Below, piece by piece: positions 41,260 to 51,600 of a DNA stretch of 64,000 nt (position 1 is the stretch's first letter; the number at the start of each line of letters is the position of its first letter). The notes below the pieces were generated by a model. The model was not told the origin of the DNA. It made no database searches and saw nothing but the letters and a program-made list of their open reading frames with translations. Source of the DNA: Scatophagus argus. Its lineage: Eukaryota; Chordata; Actinopteri; Scatophagidae. The stretch is from positions 11,815,501 through 11,879,500 of the forward strand of contig NC_058501.1 in NCBI RefSeq assembly GCF_020382885.2. Direction: 5' to 3'. Position numbers and translations under genes: made by a program.

Positions 41260-41682
41260 AACATTATATAATGTAACAGCAGCGTAAATTGACATTCAGA
41301 ATTGTATTAAAGACATGATGATTGTTCTTCAGTTAAAAAAACATTGCATTGAGTGGCAGATTACATAATCAAACACATAAAACAAAAAAAGCCATCCAGT
41401 GGTGTTTACCTTGATAATATGCTTTGAGCACATGAGTTACTGAATGAATGTAAAACATGGTGTCCCTTTGGGCTTAGCTTATCCAGTAACATGCTGTATC
41501 TCAGACCATTGCGTGAACTCAGTTGACATCTGAATGGCTTGGCCAAGAAAAGCTTAAGAAAGATACAGAATTTTTTGATGTATCGCATAAATGCACCCAA
41601 TAGTCTACGTGTTTCGTTCAAGCAGCGTGTAACCCTCATACGTTTATCTGCATAGGATGATTGTGATAAGACCAAGGAGCCG

Positions 41683-42674
41683 TCAGACGATGTTGAACTC
41701 ACACACAGAAGCCTTTTCAGCTCGGCAGCTCTCATCGAACCACTTCCCGTTGGCTGTGGTGGAGAGGATGGCGCAGTTGTGGCTGCGCCCTCCGTCCGGC
41801 TGCAGGGTGATCTCTGTCTCCCAGTTCTTGAAGCGCACGCCGGAGCCTGATTGGTCCACCCACTGGCCCTCGGTTACCATGTCATTGATGCCCAGCCAGA
41901 TGTGCTCCTCGGGGCCGATGCTCTCGCGCACGTAGCTGTAGAGCTCATCGTTCTCGTATCCTGACAGAGGGGTGCCCAGGCTGCCTCCTTTGGCAATGCA
42001 GTCGTCACTGGCTGCGTGGAAAGTCTTCTTCACTGGGTCAGCCAGGAAACACTTGCCGAGGATCTTTGTGCCTCGCAGACAAACTGGGGGGGTGTTAGGG
42101 GAAAGTCAGTGTGACTCAAGAGTTGTTGTCTATTTCTGGCTCTCCATTAAAGAAAGATCTTAAACTGGTGTTTGAAACATGAGATTCAGCCTGTCACTCC
42201 AGCTTCTATTTTACAGCAAACAGTATGCTGGTTCTGTGAAATATATATACATATATATATATATATATAAAAAATATCAAATTGTAAGGTATTTATGAAA
42301 CCATTCTTGCAGGAAAAAAAAATATACCTGTCTGTAACGCCTGCTGCTCTTTCAGCAAATTCAGCTCTTGAATAATGTCATTGATCTGTTTCTTCATCTC
42401 CTCGATCGCAGCGTTGTTTGCAGAATCTGTCGAACGGACAAGAAAGTTATTTTAAAGTGTGATGCACGTCAGTATTCCTCATGAGCTCTCATATAGTACT
42501 TCAGCACTGTTATTCTGTAAGAGCTATTCATGGATTTAACAAGTGTGGATTTTGTAGTTACTATCAGCTCCTACCTTTCTTGCCATTTCTTTTCTTGGAG
42601 GAGGAGGTCTGCTGGTACGTGCAGTGTGCCAGCAGGAGAAGACAAAACATCAAGCAAACCACTCGAGCATCCAT
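41683..42674 (-). CDS. clec3b: Tetranectin (C-type lectin domain family 3 member B)
   Basis: Secreted trimeric C-type lectin-like protein that in mammals binds plasminogen kringle 4 and calcium. Exons in transcript order: 42575-42674, 42328-42426, 41683-42083; phases agree, giving 199 residues (human 202). Exon 1 encodes a signal peptide (VCLMFCLLLLAHC) and a lysine-rich stretch KKRNGKK. Exon 2 encodes the trimerising coiled coil (EEMKKQINDIIQELNLL). Exon 3 encodes the lectin domain: WLGINDM, KNWETEITLQPDGG, NGKWFDESC, ending CEFNIV. The three exons match the known tetranectin domain plan. Counterparts of human K148 and E150 are arginine 166 and histidine 168; D165 is kept as aspartate 183. 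Lies convergent to cdcp1 as in human. Confidence 0.96.
42240..42270. repeat. (TA)n microsatellite in clec3b intron 2
   Basis: AT dinucleotides interrupted once by CA, between clec3b exons 2 and 3. Confidence 0.9.
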
Positions 42675-43006
42675 AATGCTTTGAAGAAATCAAACAAAAC
42701 CAAACAACAAACTTAAAATCCACCGTAAAGAAACTGTTCTTGGTGCAGCACCACAACGAGCTCCTCACAGCTCTCAGCACTGGCCAGACTGTCATCACAC
42801 GCCCAGAGTGAATAAGGAAATCTTATCTCAGAGAGGACAAATGTTTTACAGATGTTTAACAGCAGTTTGTGTTGCTTTTGAGAGGCTGAAGGGAGATGGA
42901 TGGAGAGCAGGGCCGTGGAGAGTTTAACAGCATTCAGACCAGCATGGCTCGGGTTCCATGTGTTTGTAGGTTGCCAATAAATTACAGCAGGACCTTATCT
43001 AGATAT

Positions 43007-43038
<32 letters not shown>

Positions 43039-44990
43039 TGTTGTTGTTGTTGTCTCGTATTTATTACAGGAACAGAATTTGAATAATTAATATCCTTATC
43101 AATCGTCTGCATCTGTCTGCGCCATTCAAGCACAACAAACATTTTGCCGTTTGCCGAGTCTTTTCTCAGTTGCTTGCTAATTGAACTGTGGCAGTTCCAG
43201 TCAAAGGGCCTGTTTGTTTTTGCTGAGGGCTTCAGGAAGCCAGAGGCTGGATGTTTTGGGATTTTTTTGTCCCACAGCCCACATCTGGATCTCCTCAGTG
43301 AGCTGGACAGGGTGCAGATGACACGTGGAGAGACTTATATAATGAAGAAATACTGTTGGGGATTTGGTATTTGTTTCATCTCTTCACTTGGGAGTTTCAG
43401 TGACCTCTGCCAGCAGTAAAGAAGCCGACTGCCTCGTGCTTGTGGATGTTCAGCAATCCCACACTTCACTCTTTGAATACACACATACAGTACACAGTAC
43501 ACTACAGTACTCAAGAAAACAAATTCCAGGGCTCTCTGGTGTAGAATACTGTTTCTTACTACTTAGGATCCTTTCTTTCTCACAAGGCAGAAATACCTCA
43601 TTTAATATCTCAGTTACTCAGAATTTCTCATTTATATGCATTAAATCCTTAGACATATGCAGGAAGAAGGTGAAAGGAATTGTAGAAAATAAAATGATAT
43701 GGAGGGATTTGTGTTTTTAAACTTTATTTTGTACATTATATTATACTTTATGTTCTGTGTTGCAAGTGATTCCTATTCTGAGGGCTTGATTTTGCATGTT
43801 TGTGAGGATGTTTCATTGTCAACATTGTGTGTTTATTGTTCGCATGTCTAGTAATAAGACAAACTGAGACGAGGTGGGTGCGATCGATATATTTTGAAAT
43901 GAAATATTTACAAAATAAATTAACAATGAAGCAGGTTCTGTAAGTAATCCAGCATTCATGACATTCGTTGAAAATAAGTCGTTTCAAATGTACAAAAGTT
44001 GAGGCAAAGGCAGCTTGTTCGTGTGCAAGAATACACAGAGAATAACAATGGCCAGCCATGGTGGACGCTGCCCTGTGCTCAGCAGGCACATCGACGCTCC
44101 AGTCTCTGATTCAGAGCTGCAATCGGCGTCGCCAAAGTACAGACAGTACGTGGGTCACAAATCAGTTTACTCTAATGCATAGTTAGTTTGTTCATTTCTG
44201 TTCAGACTTTATCTTGACCACCAACCCTTTATCCTGTACAGTAACAATGATCATGTATTCTGCCGAGACGAATGCAGACAGAACATTCTGCCTGCTATGT
44301 GGAAAGCTGTGTTGAACTATATCAAGTTTTTTTAATATAATGTTCATGTTAACTTTATGCTCAAGCCAAGTAACTCTTTTGTTAATATTACATATTTCAT
44401 ATGTATCCTGTACTTGTTCAACCTGCTGCAGTACTTGTTGCTTTCATCCTGGGGATCAATAAAATCACACTTTATCTTGTTTTGCTCTTCCATTTATGCT
44501 TTAGACTTCTGCTGATCTCTTCATCTAAAGTTAATCTCCTGTGTTTAACGTGCTTTGTGGGTCTGTTCGCTGCTCAGTGGATAGTTGAGCCCTTCACATA
44601 AATACAAAGCACTTTGCATTGTAGCTCTGTTCTTACTTAAAACCAACAAGCAAAGCTCAGCTTCTAAACAGTGCAGCTGCTGTGCCGGTATATCAATACT
44701 CATATAACTTAGCATTTTTAGAATATTCTTTCACAGAGGAAGAAAATCAAAAACACAGAAAATAAGTCAAAATGCACAGGAACACACACGGATGGAAAAA
44801 GTACAATGCTCAACACAAAATAAATAAAAGTAAATGAGGAAAATAACACAAAAAGACACACTGTGACATCAAAATGTGCAGGAATAAATTAAGTATGCTT
44901 AATGTCTGCAAAAAACACATTGAGTCCTCTTCATCTTGCTGCCAAAGTTAACTCTCTGAAGCCTCTGTGGAGTGTTAGGCACCGTCCCTC
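42675..44990. other. clec3b-fez2 spacer
   Basis: Holds the clec3b 5' flank, a compound microsatellite and presumably the fez2 3' UTR (TTTATT hexamers for the minus strand at 43832-43837 and 43723-43728). No other gene seen. Confidence 0.6.
43011..43053. repeat. Compound (GT)n(TTG)n microsatellite
   Basis: About 14 GT units running directly into five TTG units, in the clec3b-fez2 spacer. Confidence 0.95.
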
Positions 44991-44994
44991 TGGT

Positions 44995-47900
44995 CTATGT
45001 AGGGCAAAGCACTGTGAAAACAGTTGAGATGAATATTAAAAGTTGCTGTGAGTGACTGAGGATGAAGATTCAACATGAGGCAATCAGTGTAAATTACCAA
45101 GTAGGAGACACACTATACAGACAAAAGTATTGGGATGGGGCTGTTTTTCAGGGGTTGAGCTTCCAGTGAAGAGAAATCTTGATGCTTCAGCATATCAAGA
45201 CAACAACAGTTGTCAGATAGACCTTCTCGAAAACTGGCAACAGTTTGGTGAAGGCCCTTTTCTATTCCAGCATGACTGTGCCCCAACACACAAAGCAAAG
45301 TCCATATAGACATGGTTGGATGAGTTTGGTGTTGAAGAACTTGACTGGTTCACACAGAACCCTGGTCTTAACCCCATCAAACATCTTTGGGATGAACCAG
45401 AACAGAGACTGCGAGCATCAGTGCCTGACCTCACAAACGCATGAATGGGAAAGCACAGAAACAAATCTTGTTAAAAGCCTTCCCAGAAGAGTGGGAGCTG
45501 TCCATGTATTTAGAATGTGATGTCATTAAAGTCCCTGTTGGTGTAATGGTCAGGTGGCCCAATACTTCTGTCCATATAGTGTAAACAAGAAAAAAATCAC
45601 AACATGAGAACACCAGTTAATGCAGAATATCTAAACAAAAACCTGTTTCTGAAGTAAGACAGGTGAGGATAAATACTTGCAGTCTTAACACGAACAATAA
45701 TTGTTAAATGTTAACTGCAGGGTAAATAGAGCTTTAATGTGTGAGGCAGTGAATCACTGACAGTAAGAGGGATGAACCATGCCGCAGTCAGTCAACGTGG
45801 GGGGGGGTGAAGAGGAGAACACAGGGTTCAGACTGCACTACGGTTCAGTGGTGGTGGTGGGGGGGCTCTGCATTGCACATCACACGTGAAACAAAAACAA
45901 ACCTCTCCATCCATCGCTCACACCAGAGCTAAGGCAGCAACGAATTAGATCATAAGAAGCAGAGAAAGAAAACATGACAGAATGAAAACAGAACACGTGT
46001 GAAAAGAAGGACATAAAGAGACAGAGAGCAAAGTGGCTCTGAAGGACCACGCTGGTTGTTTGATGTAAATAGGTTTATATTTTTCATTAATGACCATCAG
46101 GCTGAGGTTCTTCCCTTCGGGAGGCTGTGGACTCCTGCAGTTCCACATGGGAAAATTTGAGACTTCAGAGTCAGCTGCCTAAATTTAACACTACTGGATT
46201 TATATTGTGCTTTTTAGACTGTGAATATTGATTGATAAATGATTTTCCATCAATAGAATATTAAAAAGTGACACTCAGTGTCAGCCAGTTGTCAGATTTC
46301 ACCTTTTTTTTGTGTTCAAACATGAACACACACAAACTGCTGTCAGCTTTAATACCAAGCAACAGCACCATAACATATCCAAAGTTGACTGATGTGTTCA
46401 CAGTGATGGAGTGTCCACACCGGCTGTTTTCAGGATGATTTTCAATGAACTGAAACACATGTCCGAGATGTCACAAAATTCAGTCCAAACAACAACAATA
46501 TGTGGTTAAAAAAAAAAAAAGTCAAAAGTAAACGTTGTTCTTTAACTTTCCATCACTAGTCCATCACTGATCCTTCCTTTGGTTTCTATGAAACCTCATT
46601 CACAGTTCAGACACACAGCAAACATATCTTGTCACCAACTTGTACACAGTGTAAAGAAGAGGAAAGCTCACCTTTGAGAATATAGTCTGTTAAGAGACTG
46701 GGCACCTTGTCACTGTCGTCTCTCATCGCTTGTAAAACTGCAAGGCAGCAGATACAGAGGAGTGAAAGGCTCAGTCACAACCACTAAAATGAAAGCACTT
46801 TAAGTACAAAGAGACTTACTCTTAGTCAGGATCTGGAGGTCCTCGAGCGAAGGAGGATGTCCTTTTTTCTCATAAGGGATAACTGTGGTCAAATACTGTA
46901 AGCAATCACAGAACACAGGCAAAGGGAGACTGAGGATAAAAGTGCTGTACTGGATGGTTTCTGTGTTTCCTAACAAAGCGCAAATTTGCAGCAGAAAGAA
47001 GTTCAGCAGCTGAGAGAAAAACAGAAAGCAACCTGTCTTTCACTGCACCCGCTCCCAAAGGTTTGCCGGAAGCCGTTCTGAATGACAGAAGAGAGTCCCT
47101 CCATGCTGAAGCGCTGAGGAGGAGGGAAGTTGAGTGGAGAAACACAAGACGAGGTAGGCAGGTATCAGGAAGATACGGTTAGTTGGAAAATAAAACAACA
47201 ATTGCAGCAAGAGGTGCAGCAAACAGCAGAGAAAGTAAAGGCACCCAATGTTCTCACAGACATCAACGCACACAAACCAGGCTGCTAACGTTTCCTTAAA
47301 ACAGAGCTGAAAGAACAAAACACTCACTGATCCGAGCGTCTTCTCCGCGTGACCCTGCGACGTCCCGGCTCCACCTTTCAGCTTCTTCTTCTTCTTCAGC
47401 AGCTCCCGGTGCTCCTTCTGTCGGTTTTGTACGTCGATGAGCGCCGAGATGAAGCTGTTCTTCACCTCTTTCTCAAAGTCCAGCTCGTCTCTGAGAGCCA
47501 GCTGCTGCACAAGCTCCTCGGAGAATCTCCTGATGTTCGTCTCCATCTCCTCCAGACGTTCATTCAGCTCCGCGACGCTCAGGGTCCTCACCCCTGTGCC
47601 ACAGACACACAACACAGATGCGTTTTTAACCCTCTTTTATCAGATTTTACACATGGACCACAAGCGGATACTAAAACAATTCAAAATGCAGGAGTTAATC
47701 CTATTCTACATTTTTATTCAGCACAATATTTATTTTCTAGGTCACTTAGATGTCAATATGTGTTTCCAGGTCTGATGTAAAAGTGGATCTCTTTAATTTG
47801 TAGAAAGTAAGATTTACATTCACAACAAAAAATATTAAGCCTGGGTGTAAAATTTAGAACACACATATAGAAAAACATTTAAACAAGAACACTGACAGCA

Positions 47901-50900
47901 TTAAAGGAGAAGTCTGTCATTATTACAGATTTTTCCTGTCATCATCAAATCCTGTGACAAGACCAAACCAACGATGCGTATTTCTTTCAATAATTTGCTG
48001 AGCTTGTCTGTGACTCTCAGTCCTGATGGAGACATGAATCTTAAAATGCTGGTCTTGAATATTTAGCTTCATTCTGAGAGTCATTTCCTCCAACAGCTGT
48101 GGTACAGCTGAGTGGCTTGTCTGGGACTGGTGCTCTGGTGGAGTATTTGGGGCAGCAGGAAGGTGTATGTGAGACTAAGTCAAAATAAAAACACAGCACC
48201 CATGTCGATCATGATGAAGGAACATGACATAAAGTGCGACAGTGTGGCTCGCCGATGTGTTCGTTGTGTCTTTTGATCTTTTCACGCCATATGTGGTGGT
48301 GCGATGACAAAACCATAAAAAGTCATTTTTTCAAGTATGGTGAACTTCTGATCAGCTTTTACACACTCTCAAAAGTTAAAAGACTATCGAGAACATACCA
48401 TAAGACAAAGCATCATAATAACAATAGGGTACCACTGAATCTAGTCACAAGAAGAACCACAAGCACATATATCATGATGCTTCTATCATTTGTACTGATA
48501 GCATGTACTACAAGAGAACCACTCATGATACACTGCTGATTATTTGTCCCATTGGAAGCGGACACTCACTCCTCTCGTAGCTGGGGCTGCTGGTGGCCCG
48601 CTGGATGTCCAAGGAGAGCATCGAGAGGTCCGACTGAGAGGGATTGTGCTCTGCCTCCGTGTCAGGAGAGTCCTGCATCATCTCCTCTATCTCCTCAATA
48701 ACCTGAACAGAGCACCAACACGCACACATGCACACATCAGAGAGGCAGCACTCAAAATAACCCAGCGAACATCAGCCATTAAATCTCTGCGAGAACCACA
48801 GAGGGATTTCAGTCACGTTAAGCTGCTGCTCTGCATTTGTGCTTTTCTTCTTCAGGGGGGAGAAACTACACTGGAGGTTTACACGAAACCTACCTGCTCT
48901 GCTGTGAAAAGCGGCTCCTCTGCGAGGCAGGAGACAATGATGGAGTGCATGTCCAGCTGCTCCCTCAGCTCCTCATCATCCGACAGCTCCACCGTGACAT
49001 CAGTCTTTCTCTAGCCAGGAGCAGAACAGGGGGAGGGAATTTAATCAAAGCCCTAAACCCTGGCACAATGAATGTTTGAGATTTGAGAGATGAACGGAAA
49101 AGAGAGATTTGGGGAGGGAGGGGAAGGGAGGTCTGGTGTTGAAGGGAAACTGGGACAGAGATGGGACGGGAGGGGTACGATCACTCACGGGCTTCTCCTC
49201 CAGGTTGAATGTGGGGATGTGGAGGGCGCATGTTCGAGACTGTTTCCAATCAACCGGCATCACACACCCATAGTTTCTGGTCAAAGCATTCCAGATTCTG
49301 CAGAGGAAAGAGATCAAATTAAGTCGGAAATCTAAAATAAACCTCAGACTTAAGGACATCAGGAGCTCAAATGATGCTGTTATCTCAGCTTGGGATTGCA
49401 GAACACAAATCTATAGCAGAAAACCTGCATTACAAACTGGGGGATGGAGTTTCAAAGACGAGGGCATTTCCCAGTATTATGGTATATGTCAAATCCTGTG
49501 TTTGCAGAGTTTGTCCCACAGTAGGAACAGCTGTTTCATCAGTTTTTATTTGTTCTTATTCAAAAGCAACAGTAAAGATACAGTCATACAGGAAAAGGCC
49601 CGTCACAAAGGTCGCTGACTGGGATCAAACCAGGGATCTGCACTCCTGCGCTACTTGGTCTCTGGAGTCGTAGAGTGCCCTTTTAATCCCAGCAATTTAT
49701 GGAAAATGAACCTACATTTATAGCAAGAACCCTGGTGGTCTACACAAAGTCACCACAGAAATACTTTCAGACATCACATCCACAAATGTCACAATCAGAT
49801 TAAACTGTTTTCTTTAAGCAGGAGTTGAAAGTATAATCCCTAACGGAGCTCATCACATTGAAAATGCCATGAATGACGATGACAACTAAAGGCATCACAA
49901 GAAGGCGTCTCCTCGTTTAGTGTTAATGTTTTTCATAAGACTTTTATTCACTCTGACACGGTTTGTGAACTCAACGCAGGGAATGGTAATCTGCAAATAT
50001 GAAGCCTATCTTTACTTGGATTAAGCAAAGGTGGACGATAGCTCACTCATTTCAAGGCTGCATTTGACAATTAGGTTTTTTTTTTATTATCCATTAATCA
50101 TGCCTTTCAATTTCAAGATTAAGCAATTAATCATTACAGCTATGAAATACATAGATAACACAATAACATAACACAATATAAAACACAATAAAACCCTAGA
50201 CACAAAGGTGACAATTTCAAATCAATATCGGCTATAAAAACAAAAAAATATATCGGTCGACACATATCGGCCAATATGTGTTTTTAAACCCAATTTCGAG
50301 GGAGACATTGACAACATATAGATATCAGAGCACATGTTTGGTTGAATTTTTAGTAACTAATTTAGCTTCCACCTCCAGTGTATTGCAGCGCCTAAGTGTT
50401 GTTTTGATGACAACAGCTTGTGCCATTGTGGCCTCAGACCACGTAGCCTAACCCTGTCCGAGAAATGTTGTCTTCCTGATAAACGACATCTGCTTGCTGC
50501 ACATAACACGTCTTTGGTTTTTAAAATGCAAACTGCAGCGGTGAGCTGAAGCTTCGACATGCCGTTAAAAAAACACAACGAGCGAGCCCACAGGCCGGAC
50601 AGAAACACTCACTCGTCTTTCTCCAGCAGCGAGTCCTCAGCGATCACGTTCACAGAAGCGATGCTGTCCGTCTTAGCGTTAAAACCTCGGAAGCACACGG
50701 ATAACTTCTCGTCGAAACCGTTCACCAGGTCCTCCATGGACTTAAAAGCACCGGTTTTCGCCGAGGAGAAGCTGCCGTCGTGCAGCTCGGGGGTATCATC
50801 ACCACAATCATCCGGGAGGAGCTGCGGGGCTGCTGCGGTTTCTGCCGCGGCGGCCACACGGCCTTTCTGTGGCAGCAGCTTCTGGTCTGACACCAGGTTC

Positions 50901-50953
50901 AGATCACCCAGAATCGGCCAGTCGTCGTCGAAATGTCCGATGGGTGCAGCCAT
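44995..50953 (-). CDS. fez2: Fasciculation and elongation protein zeta, FEZ2-like (zygin), nine coding exons
   Basis: FEZ proteins are kinesin-1 cargo adaptors acting in axonal transport and autophagy. Exons in transcript order: 50613-50953, 49189-49297, 48894-49010, 48570-48702, 47328-47593, 47033-47113, 46820-46895, 46672-46737, 44995-45011. All are in phase, giving 401 residues. Residues 69-88 contain FKSMEDLVNGFDEKLSVCF. Exon 2 (WNALTRNYGCVMPVDWK) and exons 3-4 (ELREQLDMHSIIVSC, VIEEIEEMMQDSP, SMLSLDIQ) resemble FEZ2 more than FEZ1. Exon 5 is the conserved coiled coil (SEELVQQLALRDELDFEKEV) with a lysine run. Exons 6-8 hold FSMEGLSSVIQNG, VIPYEKKG and PSLLTDYILK; the tiny last exon encodes VLCPT and stop. 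The N-terminal FKSMEDLVN block is more FEZ1-like, so a FEZ paralogue is possible. Intron 8 holds a Tc1-like remnant. Divergent with ubxn11. Confidence 0.92.
45110..45582 (+). mobile_element. Internally deleted Tc1/mariner-like element with terminal inverted repeats, in fez2 intron 8
   Basis: Terminal inverted repeats at 45110-45134 (ACTATACAGACAAAAGTATT...) and 45558-45582 match over 25 bases with few differences, in the ACTATATGGACAAAAGTATTGGG class. Between them, the plus strand decodes the transposase C-terminus with stops: FQHDCAPTHKAKSI, then stop, then WLDEFGVEELDW and LNPIKHLWDE. These hold the second aspartate and final acidic residue regions of the DDE domain. At 473 bp it is about a third of a full element. 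It is dead as an autonomous element and lies on the strand opposite fez2. Confidence 0.9.
49570..49680 (-). repeat. Possible tRNA-derived SINE fragment in fez2 intron 1
   Basis: The minus strand reads AAGTAGCGCAGGAGTGC and then CCTGGTTTGATCCCAG, which resemble degenerate Pol III A and B boxes about 30 bases apart. Followed by GGCCTTTTCCTGTATG. Weak; family not assigned. Confidence 0.4.
50205..50290. repeat. TATCGG-type repeat fragment in fez2 intron 1
   Basis: ATCAATATCGGCTATAAAAAC and ATATATCGGTCGACACATATCGGCCAATATG match a frequent fish repeat edge with TATCGGTCGACAT motifs. Short fragment close to fez2 exon 1. Confidence 0.5.
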
Positions 50954-51600
50954 AGCCCGGACCAGCCTAAAAGCCCCGGGTTGGTGATGGATGTGTTGCA
51001 GGAATGACAGGCCTCAACATCCTCACTTCCCACGGAGAGCGAAGCTGAACCGGACAGTATGGCTGCACCGCACCGGGCCGACTAGTCACTACAACTAACT
51101 GGATTATTGATAGGCTACAGAGAGGGCTGTCGAAACCAGGAGTGCACGGCAGCATGGTGATAGCCTTTCAAAACCTGATGAGTGCTTGATAATCAATATA
51201 ATTTTCCAAAAACAATCAACAGCTTTTATTATTGTTTTTTTTATTTCAGTTGATCCCGTTTAAAGATCTTTTTTCATGATTTTTTTAAACATTATTTCTT
51301 GCAATAAACAAACCAAAAAGAGAGAGACAAAGTAAAAAACAGTCACATGCCAGTTATAAAAACAAAACAGGACCAGTGCATAGGTCACATAACGATTGAC
51401 AGACAGGGAAACAGCGGCCTCTTGCGGCAGAAATAGGAACCACGCAGCCATTATTCCACTAGATCAACCGGATCCCTCTGCGTTGCTAATGGCAACAGAC
51501 TCCAAACAAACTGAAAGAAACACAGGAAATCCCTCCGAACAGACCTATAGGTATCGGTTTACTTGAGTTTACTTGCGGTGCCCATCTTGTCTCAGGTAAA
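50954..51600. promoter_or_regulatory. Shared fez2 / ubxn11 head-to-head promoter region
   Basis: The start codons of fez2 (minus) and ubxn11 (plus) are 647 bases apart with no gene between them. The fez2 side is GC-rich (50.6-51.1 kb). The middle (51180-51400) is AT-rich. No clear TATA box is visible on either side. Shared regulation is an inference from spacing. Confidence 0.5.

Noticed and set aside
42571-42798. Alternative minus-strand frame overlapping clec3b exon 1
   Set aside because: Out of frame with the conserved signal peptide and coiled coil; a shadow of exon 1 and 5' UTR.
48544-49014. 156-codon plus-strand frame antisense to fez2 exons 3-4
   Set aside because: It is the antisense of conserved fez2 exons and has no similarity of its own.
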